From Desulfovibrio sp. (lineage in GTDB: Bacteria > Desulfobacterota > Desulfovibrionia > Desulfovibrionales > Desulfovibrionaceae): a stretch of 13,655 nt of DNA. Shown here piece by piece: positions 6,926-13,184 of the stretch. The stretch lies in assembly GCA_031282465.1 (NCBI GenBank), contig JAITDR010000157.1, positions 1 through 13,655 of the forward strand, written 5' to 3'. The position numbers were made by a program, and so were the translations under genes. Each line of letters opens with the position of its first letter. Position 1 is the stretch's first letter. The notes under the pieces were generated by a model, which was given only the letters and a program-made list of their open reading frames with translations, did not search any database and was not told where the DNA came from.

Positions 6926-7099
6926 CCGGGGGAAATGCTTTCCCCCGGACCCCCTCAGCCGTCCCTCACTGCGTTCGGGACGGGAAATTTCCCGGTCGCC
7001 GACGTCTGTGTATCAATCAACATTGCAAGGTTCCAATGTTCGGCCTTGCGCCGGCTCAGGCCGGGGGTCCGGGGCGAAACCCCTGCCGCCGGAGGCATA
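6926..7099. repeat. palindromic repeat region before the tail adaptor gene
   Basis: CCGGGGGAAA / TTTCCCCCGG (6926-6935, 6939-6948) is a perfect hairpin. CCCCGGACCCCC (6943-6954) pairs with GGGGGTCCGGGG (7063-7074), enclosing CCGTCCC/GGGACGG (6959-6965, 6977-6983), the 14-bp palindrome CGGGAAATTTCCCG (6981-6994) and the CATTG/CAATG repeat at 7019-7040. The right end GCCGCCGGAGGCAT (7086-7099) matches the right end of the element at 4217-4350, and 6926-6956 is an inverted near-copy of 4301-4331. Confidence 0.55.
7019..7062 (+). repeat. CGGCCTTGCG-family hairpin repeat, copy 3
   Basis: AACATTG (7019-7025) and CAATGTT (7034-7040) form a 7-bp stem with an 8-nt loop, followed by CGGCCTTGCG (7041-7050) and GGCTCAGGCC. 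Compared with copy 1, the pair next to CATTG/CAATG has changed from G-C to A-T on both sides, so pairing is kept while sequence differs. Confidence 0.5.
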
Positions 7100-7120
7100 T
7101 TCCATGAGAGGTATACAGTT

Positions 7121-7744
7121 ATGCAATCCACAGTACAGCTTTTCAATATAGCTTTGGCGCGGTTGGGAGGGGACCAGTTTCTTCCGTTGGTGTCGCCGCA
7201 GGAGGCCGGCGCGCTTGGGGCGTTGTGCGGGAATGTGTTCCCGCATGTGCTCGACAGGGCGTTGCAGGCGCATGCGTGGGCGTTTGCGCTGCGGACGGCG
7301 ACGCTTGCGCCGGTAGCGGGAGCGGTTCCGCCGGCCGGCGGGTTCAGGCGCCGGTACATGGTGCCTGCGGACTGCGTGCGGCCGGTTGCTCTGGAGGGAT
7401 GGAGGGCGAACCGGAGCCCGGCGTATGCCGTGCGGGGGAGCGCGGAGGGCGCGGTGCTGTTGTGTGACGAGAATCCGGCTGTTTTGGCGTATGTGGCGCG
7501 GGAGTCGGACCCGAAACGTTGGCCGGCGGGGTTTGCGGATGCCCTGGCGTGGGGTTTGGCGGCGGAATTGGCTACGGCGCGCATCAACGACCCGCAACGT
7601 CAGCAATATTATGTGCGGATGTACAGGGAAGTTTTGGGGGAAGCGGCGGCGCAGGACATGCGGGAGGTCAACCCGCGGCCGGCCCTGTCGGCGTGGAATA
7701 CGGCGCGCTTCGGCGAATGCGGTGAAGCGGGAGGCGAGCGATGA
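7121..7744 (+). CDS. tail adaptor / tail tubular protein A-like
   Basis: This 207-aa protein resembles the T7 gp11-type adaptor that joins the portal to the short tail. Visible marks are LFNIALARLGGDQFLPL at the N-terminus, a LQAHAWAFALRTATLAP segment (about 45-61), YMVPADCVRP (about 78-87), and the C-terminal helices FADALAWGLAAELATARI followed by YYVRMYREVLGEAAAQD. I take the ATG at 7121, with GAGAGG (7106-7111) 9 nt upstream; the frame stays open back to 6935, but that stretch lies in the palindromic repeats and does not look like the family. Codons end largely in G, unlike the capsid and cement genes before it. Its stop overlaps the next start (ATGA), indicating coupled translation. Confidence 0.78.
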   Translation: MQSTVQLFNIALARLGGDQFLPLVSPQEAGALGALCGNVFPHVLDRALQAHAWAFALRTATLAPVAGAVPPAGGFRRRYMVPADCVRPVALEGWRANRSPAYAVRGSAEGAVLLCDENPAVLAYVARESDPKRWPAGFADALAWGLAAELATARINDPQRQQYYVRMYREVLGEAAAQDMREVNPRPALSAWNTARFGECGEAGGER

Positions 7745-9984
7745 CGGCCGGGCCGGGCGTTGTCCTGCAGGGGGCGTTCACGTCGGGCGAACTCGCGCCG
7801 TCCCTGGCGGCGCGCGTCGACCTCGACAAGTACGCCAAAGGCTGCCGGACCCTCAAAAATTTCCTCGTACAGGCGCACGGAGGGGCGGTGAAACGTCCCG
7901 GCTTCGAGCTTCTGGACATCCTGCCGGGACCGGCCGTCCTTGTGCCGTTCGCGTTCAACCCGGAGCAGGCGTACTGCCTTGTCTTCGGTGAAGGTTGGAT
8001 GCGGGTGGCGGCGCATGACGGCTTCGTGCAGGCGGACGGCGCGCCGTACCGCATCGAAAGTCCCTATACCCTGGCGCAGGCGCGCGAGCTTTCGTATGTG
8101 CAGAGCGCGGACGTGCTGTTTCTCGCCTGCCGGGACGTGGTTCCGCACAAACTGCAACGCCGCGGGCATGCCGACTGGCGTTTCGAGGCCATGAACTTCA
8201 CCGCGCCTGTTGAAGCTCCGCTCTGGTATGCCCGGACCGTCACGAAGTATACCTACGCAAAAGCGTACGGCTCCGGGCAGGCGTACACGCATTACGCGTA
8301 TACCGATCCGGACACAGGACAAACAACGTCCGGGTACACGCCGGTAAACAAGGATTTGTACACGCGCGCGGCGACGGATACCTGGGTGCCGCACATCACC
8401 TTCGTCAACGGCGCGAAAAATTCCGACGGGTCTTCCGCGCCGGCGCAAACGACGACGCCCTGTACCTATTACGTGACGGCGGTGAACGCGGACGGCAAAG
8501 AAAGCGAAGTCTCCGAAGGGGCGGATATCACCGGGCCGGCGTCGAACAACTGGCAGGGCGGGGATTACATCACCCTGTCCTGGCAGGCGGTTGCCGGCGC
8601 CGTGGAGTACCGGGTGTACAAGGCGACGTTCGGCGGCAGGCCGTCCTTCACAGCGGCCGCGACAGGCCTGACTTACAACGACAACAACGTGGCTCCGACG
8701 ATAAGCGAGGCCCCGCCGAAGTATGAAGACCCCTTTCCGGACGGGGATTATCCCGGCGCGGTGTCCGTCTTTGAGCAGCGTCTTGTGTTCGCTTCCTCGC
8801 GCAACAGGCCGCAGACCATCTGGATGAGCAAGAGCGGCGATTACGACAATTTTGCGAAATATGACCCCCTGGGCGCGGATTCCCCCTTGGAACTGACCGT
8901 TGCCGGCCGCGAAGTATCCGGCGTGGACTGGATGGCCTCGCTGCGGTCGTTGGTGCTCGGCACGGCGGGCATGGAATGGGAAGTTTCCGCGCGCGGCGGC
9001 GAGGCTTTTTCCGCGAAAAACGCGCGGGTTACGCCGCAGAGCTACTGGGGCAGTTCGCTCAAAAGCGTGATTACCATCGGCAACGTCATCCTGCATGTGA
9101 GCAGTTCGGGCCGGCAGGTACGGAACCTGCAGTACGATTTCACGTCCGACTCTTACGGCGGCACGGACCTTTCCATACTGGCCGCGCATCTGCTGGAGGA
9201 CGGCGGAATAACGGGTTGGACCTATCAGAAGTATCCGGATTCCGTAGTCTGGGCCGTGCGCGACGACGGCGTGCTCCTGGGGTTGACCTTCCAGAACGAG
9301 CATCAGGTGTCGGCGTGGCACAGGCACGAAACGCAGGGGCGCTTTGAAGCCGTGTGCGCCGTGCCGCACGGGCGGGAACATTCGTTGTTCGCCGTGGTGG
9401 AACGCGACGGCGCGTATTGCCTGGAGCGCGCTGCCGAACGCTTTCGGGCGTCGGACCCGGCGCGGGCGGTGTTTCTGGACTGCGCGACGACGTACTCCGG
9501 GGAACCGCGGTTGGAGCTTGCGGGCCTTGAGCATCTGGAGGGACGCGAAGTCGGGATATACGCGGACGGGGCCGTACAGGCGCCGCGCACGGTGCGGGGC
9601 GGGAAGATTACGCTGGATTACCCGGCCGCACGGGTGACGGTGGGGCTGCCGTATACTGCCGATCTTGAAACGATGCCCCTGGAAGTGATCGGGCAGGGCG
9701 GCGCGAGCGTCGCGTTGAAAAAGACGGTCAATGCGGCGGACGTACTGTTTCGGGACAGTCTCGGGGTGAAGGTGGGGCCGTCGTTCGCGCCGGGCGCGTT
9801 GCAGGAGGTCTTCCGGCGCGCGTCGGAGCCTTACGGCACGCCGCCCGCGCCGTATTCCGGCATGAAGAGCGTCGTGTTGCCCGCCTTTGCCGACAATGTC
9901 GCGACCGTGTGCATTCGTTCGGATACGCCCACGCCCGTCACCGTACTGGCCGTTGTCGGCAGGATACAGGTCAACGCGGGGTAA
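7741..9984 (+). CDS. tail nozzle / tail tubular protein B-like, with FN3-like insert
   Basis: This 747-aa protein occupies the place of the nozzle of short-tailed phages. Its N-terminus (GAFTSGELAPSLAARVDLDK, then LKNFLVQAHGGAVKRPGFELL) is the recurrent opening 'GELsP...R.D...Y..g...l.N......G...RpG' of these proteins. Residues about 217-318 look like a fibronectin-III/Ig-type domain (CTYYVTAVNADGKESEVSEG and WQAVAGAVEYRVYKA). The conserved SVFEQRLVFASSRNRPQTIW (342-361) and MSKSGDYDNF follow, then a beta-rich C-terminal half. The start ATG overlaps the previous stop by 4 nt; GGGAGG (7729-7734) lies 6 nt before it. The equivalent in BPP-1 is probably Bbp14, but I assign this by position. A complete-length gene with no visible lesion. 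Confidence 0.8.
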   Translation: MTAGPGVVLQGAFTSGELAPSLAARVDLDKYAKGCRTLKNFLVQAHGGAVKRPGFELLDILPGPAVLVPFAFNPEQAYCLVFGEGWMRVAAHDGFVQADGAPYRIESPYTLAQARELSYVQSADVLFLACRDVVPHKLQRRGHADWRFEAMNFTAPVEAPLWYARTVTKYTYAKAYGSGQAYTHYAYTDPDTGQTTSGYTPVNKDLYTRAATDTWVPHITFVNGAKNSDGSSAPAQTTTPCTYYVTAVNADGKESEVSEGADITGPASNNWQGGDYITLSWQAVAGAVEYRVYKATFGGRPSFTAAATGLTYNDNNVAPTISEAPPKYEDPFPDGDYPGAVSVFEQRLVFASSRNRPQTIWMSKSGDYDNFAKYDPLGADSPLELTVAGREVSGVDWMASLRSLVLGTAGMEWEVSARGGEAFSAKNARVTPQSYWGSSLKSVITIGNVILHVSSSGRQVRNLQYDFTSDSYGGTDLSILAAHLLEDGGITGWTYQKYPDSVVWAVRDDGVLLGLTFQNEHQVSAWHRHETQGRFEAVCAVPHGREHSLFAVVERDGAYCLERAAERFRASDPARAVFLDCATTYSGEPRLELAGLEHLEGREVGIYADGAVQAPRTVRGGKITLDYPAARVTVGLPYTADLETMPLEVIGQGGASVALKKTVNAADVLFRDSLGVKVGPSFAPGALQEVFRRASEPYGTPPAPYSGMKSVVLPAFADNVATVCIRSDTPTPVTVLAVVGRIQVNAG

Positions 9985-9993
9985 GGATTATTT

Positions 9994-10473
9994 ATGGAGA
10001 AAACAAGCATGACGTGCCGACGCATCGAACAAGCCCGTCCGGAGCATATCCCGGCCGTCGCCGCACATATGCGCGAAGCCGACCGGCACGAAGTGTGGGC
10101 CTACCGGCGGCACACGCCGGAAGAAGCCCTGCGCTTCAGCCTGTCCCGCTCCCTCTTTGCCCGCACCGCCGTCGTCAGCGACCGTCCCGTCCTTATGTAC
10201 GGCGTCGGCGCGCCCACGTTGCTCGGTTCCGTGGGCAGTCCCTGGCTCCTGGCGACGGACGCCGTGTATGAGGTGGTTCTCTCTTTTCTGAAATACAGCC
10301 GCGTTGCCGTCCGCCACATGCAGAGCCTGTTTCCGCGCCTGGAAAACCGCGTCCATGCGGACAACGCCCTCTCCATCCGCTGGTTGCAATGGTGCGGGTT
10401 CAGCATTGACGATACGCCCGAGGTATACAACGGCGAAAACTTTTACCTGTTCTGGAGGAATGCCGATGTGTGA
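9994..10473 (+). CDS. DUF2833 / T7 gp13-like internal virion protein, GNAT-fold related
   Basis: This 159-aa protein matches the phage DUF2833 group: an N-terminal RRIEQARPEHIPAVAAHM, PEEALRFSLSRS (about 43-54), VLMYGVG, GSPWLLATD, then FPRLENRVHADNALSIRWLQ and CGF (about 113-136). The last part resembles the final GNAT motif, but the acetyl-CoA loop R-x-x-G-x-G/A is not seen, so enzyme activity should not be assumed. In T7 the gp13 protein is needed for internal core assembly. The ATG at 9994 has AAGGA (9983-9987) 6 nt upstream; a second in-frame ATG at 10009 with GGAG before it is an alternative. The next gene starts inside its end. Confidence 0.8.
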   Translation: MEKTSMTCRRIEQARPEHIPAVAAHMREADRHEVWAYRRHTPEEALRFSLSRSLFARTAVVSDRPVLMYGVGAPTLLGSVGSPWLLATDAVYEVVLSFLKYSRVAVRHMQSLFPRLENRVHADNALSIRWLQWCGFSIDDTPEVYNGENFYLFWRNADV

Positions 10474-11086
10474 ACCGTCTACCGTCGCCGTGCTGGCCGT
10501 GACGGCCATATCCACGGCCGTATCCATGTACGGCCAAAAAGTCGCAGCCGACAAACAGGAGTCCGCGCAAAAGGCGGCAGCGGCCTACAATGCCCAAATC
10601 GCGGAAAACGAAGCCGCAACGCAGGAACAGCTCGCCCGCGCCGAAACGGCCGCCGGCATCGCGGAGCGCGAACGGCAACAGCGCGACGCAGCCCGCAAAA
10701 TGGCCGACATGCGCGCAACCATGGGCGCGTCCGGTTTCACTCTGGACTCCGGCGCCAACCTTTCCCTGCTGGCCGAAGCCGCCGCCGAACACCAGCACGA
10801 TTCCCAAAGCATCATGAATGATGCGCAACAACGCGCCTGGAGGCACCAGACCGCGCAGACCGACGCGCTGAACAAGCGCAACGCCGCGCTGTACCAAGGT
10901 GAACAGGCCGGGAACGACGGCGGAGCGGCGGCGCTCGGCATGGCCGGCTCCCTGCTCGGCGGTATCGCTTCCGGTATCGGACAGTATGCCAAGGCAAGCG
11001 GGACGCGAACCCCGGCAAACGTGAGCGCGGCAACGCTTCCCGGCGCGTTCAGAACCCCGTCCCTGAAATTTTCATGGAACCCGTGA
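10466..11086 (+). CDS. T7 gp14-like internal virion protein
   Basis: Proteins of this type are ejected at infection and are thought to form a channel through the outer membrane. This 206-aa product starts MCEPSTVAVLAVTAISTAVS, a short hydrophobic segment, followed by a long Ala/Gln/Glu-rich coiled-coil region (about 25-150) with REROQ-like charged repeats, then a Gly-rich hydrophobic patch GAAALGMAGSLLGGIASGIG (about 153-172). This layout is typical of gp14-like internal core proteins. The ATG at 10466 has GGAGG (10454-10458) 7 nt upstream and overlaps the previous gene by 8 nt; the ATG at 10460 is too close to the ribosome site. It is the last virion gene before the block of minus-strand genes. 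Large partners equivalent to gp15/gp16 are missing here. Confidence 0.75.
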   Translation: MCEPSTVAVLAVTAISTAVSMYGQKVAADKQESAQKAAAAYNAQIAENEAATQEQLARAETAAGIAERERQQRDAARKMADMRATMGASGFTLDSGANLSLLAEAAAEHQHDSQSIMNDAQQRAWRHQTAQTDALNKRNAALYQGEQAGNDGGAAALGMAGSLLGGIASGIGQYAKASGTRTPANVSAATLPGAFRTPSLKFSWNP

Positions 11087-11111
11087 GGGGAGTGCCTCTC
11101 CGTCAATATCT

Positions 11112-11252
11112 GTGCGGCGTTTCCGCGGAAATGATCTCAAAATTCCACTTGCAGAACAAAGACATGAACTTCTTAACTGGATGTTGGGAATTGCATTGGC
11201 GCAAATCGGTCTTATGATAGTAATTCTGTGCGCTCTCAGCGTAATAAAATAA
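11112..11252 (+). pseudogene. remnant: C-terminal end of a small coiled-coil/membrane protein
   Basis: In one plus frame ending at TAA 11250-11252 the translation ends LAEQRHELLNWMLGIALAQ followed by IGLMIVILCALSVIK. That is a charged helix followed by a single membrane helix, a familiar C-terminal build of small coiled-coil/membrane proteins. The frame is open leftwards into the end of the phage gene, with only a GTG (11112) and no ribosome site as a start, so it looks like a 5'-truncated gene. The stretch is AT-rich compared with the phage genes. It converges on crcB, 9 nt away. It may mark the junction of inserted DNA; a real small protein is less likely. Confidence 0.4.
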
Positions 11253-11261
11253 AAGATTGCG

Positions 11262-11651
11262 TTATCGAAATATTGCTTTGAGAGCGGCAAACGTCCTCAT
11301 GCCCAAAAACAGCATTGCCAGAGAACCGCAAACATGCAGGGCAACGGCGGCCATGGCCGACATGATGCGTTGCTCCTGTAAGAGCAAGCCTACCTGCACA
11401 GTAAATGTGGAAAATGTCGTCAATCCGCCGAGAAATCCGGTAATCATCAGCAGACGCAATTCCGGCCCCAAGCCGGGGAGAGCGGTAAATACGCCCATTG
11501 CAAGACCGGCGCAATACCCGCCGAGAAGATTGGCCGTCAACGTACCGAGAGGGACGGGCACGGAAACCGCATTCAGCATCAGCTCAAGCGTCCATCGCAG
11601 AACAGCTCCGACGGATGCCCCTATGCTGATATAGACAATGGATTGGATTAT
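11262..11651 (-). CDS. crcB: fluoride channel Fluc/CrcB, without a canonical start codon
   Basis: Fluc/CrcB proteins are dual-topology dimeric channels that export fluoride across the inner membrane. Every hallmark is here: GASVGAVLRW in helix 1, PLGTLTANLLG with pore Asn41, and GFLGGLTTFSTF with the paired phenylalanines F80 and F83 (numbered from the ATA at 11651). From memory, the reading frame aligns without gaps to the E. coli CrcB N-terminus. However, the first ATG in frame is at 11579, after helix 1, and no ATG, GTG or TTG lies between it and the upstream stop (11688-11690). ATA (11651-11649) or ATC (11648-11646) stands where Met is expected, with GAGGA (11660-11656) 4-7 nt before. So it uses a near-cognate start, or lost its start by mutation. 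No fluoride riboswitch was recognised upstream. The gene follows two same-strand genes. Confidence 0.85.
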   Translation of the reverse strand: MIQSIVYISIGASVGAVLRWTLELMLNAVSVPVPLGTLTANLLGGYCAGLAMGVFTALPGLGPELRLLMITGFLGGLTTFSTFTVQVGLLLQEQRIMSAMAAVALHVCGSLAMLFLGMRTFAALKAIFR

Positions 11652-11716
11652 ATGGTCCTCAGTACTCTGCGCAGAATTTCTGAAGCTTTATATTGTAGGT
11701 CTGCTTCAAAATATCA

Positions 11717-12064
11717 TTATTCAGGAAGTCTGTGATACATTCCGTTCAAAAAGGCCGATACAGCCGCTTCATCTAAAGCTACCGGACGTACACCCTTCAA
11801 GTGATCGGGGGTGACTTCTTCAAACGTGAGAGCATCACTCTCTCCGTACATCGTTTTTCTCCCGCCTTGAGTTTGAACGAGAAATCGCAGAAACCGGCGC
11901 ACTCCCGAAGGCATCGGCACCTCGGGACCGCGGGGCTGTTGCTTCCTTGAGCGAACATCGTAACGCGCCGTGGAAAACTTTACAATAATAAATTTTCGCA
12001 GACGGCGGCGTAAATCCTCCGCTACAAATCCTCCGGCTCGAAATCTCCTTGTGAAACCATTCAT
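11717..12064 (-). CDS. uncharacterised protein in the transporter operon
   Basis: I do not recognise this 115-aa protein. Its ATG (12064-12062) overlaps the transporter's stop in an ATGA arrangement, which suggests translational coupling. The N-terminal 70 residues are Arg-rich (MNGFTRRFRAGG, AEDLRRRLRK); the C-terminal 45 are more protein-like (SDALTFEEVTPDHLKGVRPV, then ALDEAAVSAFLNGMYHRLPE). An internal ATG at 11851 has a much better ribosome site (GGGAG, 7 nt upstream), giving a 44-aa product; part of the upstream stretch is AT-rich and includes a CCCGAGG / CCTTCGGG hairpin, as an intergenic region would. So the true gene may be only 11717-11851. The frame also runs open far upstream inside the transporter, which is a shadow. 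No membrane segment or signal peptide is seen. Confidence 0.45.
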   Translation of the reverse strand: MNGFTRRFRAGGFVAEDLRRRLRKFIIVKFSTARYDVRSRKQQPRGPEVPMPSGVRRFLRFLVQTQGGRKTMYGESDALTFEEVTPDHLKGVRPVALDEAAVSAFLNGMYHRLPE

Positions 12065-12999
12065 GCTGCCCGCTCGCGCTTTCCCTTCCATGCCGCGTAA
12101 CGCTGGTACGGAATAAGCAACAGAAACAACGGCACGGAATACATCGCCGCTACCAACACTTCCGGCAACGCGAAAAGCTGCGCCGACAAGACAAGCATAA
12201 GACCGTTGTTGGCTGTGCCCATGCTCACCATATAGGCCGTGCTTCGGGCCGCGCTCCGGCCCCGCCCCGCAAGCATGCCCGTGCCCAGAAAAACGGCCGC
12301 CAGCAAAAAAGCCCCGCCCGACGCTTCCGCCACCATAAAAGGATTGGCCCGCAACGGCTCGGAAAACCGCGAAAAAATCACGAACATGCTGCAGGCTATG
12401 GATGATACCGAAATCACATACCGCCGGCGCAAAACCCCTTCCGCCAACTTCGGCGCTCCTCCCCACATCACCTTCGCAACGACGAACGGCACGAAAATAT
12501 ACAACGCCAGCGCCAACCCGGTCTTCAAAAACGCCGCCCACAACCCCGACCCGGCCTCCTGTCCGGCAACGTACAGATAACTTACCACCAATACCGGCAT
12601 CGTCAGCGGCAAAATCAGACAACTCGCCACCACCCCGGCTATGATGAACGGCACGTCCGCCCGCGCCAGCCTGCCGAAAAACGGCGCCGTCACACCTATG
12701 GATACGCCCCCCATGAGTATCGCCCCCAAGGCATAACGCGGCAAAAGCACGGCGAAAATGCCCCAGCAGACCAGGGGCGTCAGCAGCATCTTTATCCCCA
12801 GAAAGCGGGGCAGACCGGTAATATCAACGGCGCCGGACGCCGCGCCCGGCGCGGTCGTGTCCAGAAAACACAGCAGAAGCTGAATCATGAGCATCACCGT
12901 CACCAGGTGACGCAACGGTTCGCCGAACTGCGGCAGGCATACGCCCAAAAGCATCGCGCCGTACGAACATGCCAGGAAAATCAGGGTGTCTCTGTTCAT
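12061..12999 (-). CDS. BASS-family (bile acid:sodium symporter-like) membrane transporter
   Basis: This 312-aa, very hydrophobic protein shows about ten membrane helices with short loops and a basic C-terminal tail (WKGKRERAA), as in the SBF/BASS branch of the CPA/AT superfamily. Visible marks are GGVSIGVTAPFFGRLARADV in the first half, where BASS proteins have a broken helix followed by a 'G.D/aD.' loop, and MVSMGTANNGLMLVLSA in the second half, matching the crossover helix with paired Asn. The substrate cannot be told: organic anions, bile acids, pantothenate or arsenite are all transported in this superfamily. The ATG at 12999 is preceded only by a weak purine run. It starts the minus-strand group and is not a phage structural gene, so it is likely cargo or host DNA. 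Confidence 0.75.
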   Translation of the reverse strand: MNRDTLIFLACSYGAMLLGVCLPQFGEPLRHLVTVMLMIQLLLCFLDTTAPGAASGAVDITGLPRFLGIKMLLTPLVCWGIFAVLLPRYALGAILMGGVSIGVTAPFFGRLARADVPFIIAGVVASCLILPLTMPVLVVSYLYVAGQEAGSGLWAAFLKTGLALALYIFVPFVVAKVMWGGAPKLAEGVLRRRYVISVSSIACSMFVIFSRFSEPLRANPFMVAEASGGAFLLAAVFLGTGMLAGRGRSAARSTAYMVSMGTANNGLMLVLSAQLFALPEVLVAAMYSVPLFLLLIPYQRYAAWKGKRERAA

Positions 13000-13052
13000 G
13001 CGGAGCCCTATCCCACAGGCGTTCCTCGAAAGTCAATCCGCCCCTCGACACA

Positions 13053-13169
13053 ATCCCGTTTTCCCGCAAGCCGGCCCGTCCTCCGTAAATAGTCCCGATT
13101 CCCCGCAAGCCGGCCCGTCCTCTGTAAATAGTCCCGATTCCCCGCATATAGTCCTGTTTTCTGTAAATC
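13053..13169 (+). repeat. 39-bp tandem repeat, three units, before the tail fibre
   Basis: Units at 13053-13091, 13092-13130 and 13131-13169 share the frame TCCCG..T.CCCGCA and end in CTCYGTAAATA or a variant. Units 1 and 2 differ at only a few positions; unit 3 is changed in its middle (17-33). The array ends 15 nt before the fibre ATG, just after an AAAGGA ribosome site begins (13172), and lies in the divergent gap between the transporter and the fibre gene. The period is a multiple of three, but no coding frame here is convincing. Confidence 0.75.
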
Positions 13170-13184
13170 GTAAAGGAAAGAGCC

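Noticed and set aside
6935..7120. N-terminal extension of the tail adaptor gene
   Set aside because: The extension runs through palindromic repeats; the ATG at 7121 has a ribosome site and the family N-terminus begins there.
7609..9534. 641-codon open frame on the minus strand
   Set aside because: It lies fully antisense to the nozzle and adaptor genes, is Arg/His/Val-rich with no family pattern, and arises from GC-rich codon bias.
11640..11760. Fluoride riboswitch before crcB
   Set aside because: The interval upstream of crcB on the minus strand is AT-rich, short and partly coding; I could not find the conserved crcB-motif elements.
13007..13036. Promoter for the minus-strand transporter group
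   Set aside because: TTGACT is present on the minus strand, but the matching -10 (GATAGG) is poor and would leave almost no leader before the ATG.
13053..13169. CRISPR array
   Set aside because: The 39-bp units are contiguous with no unique spacers and no cas genes are present.
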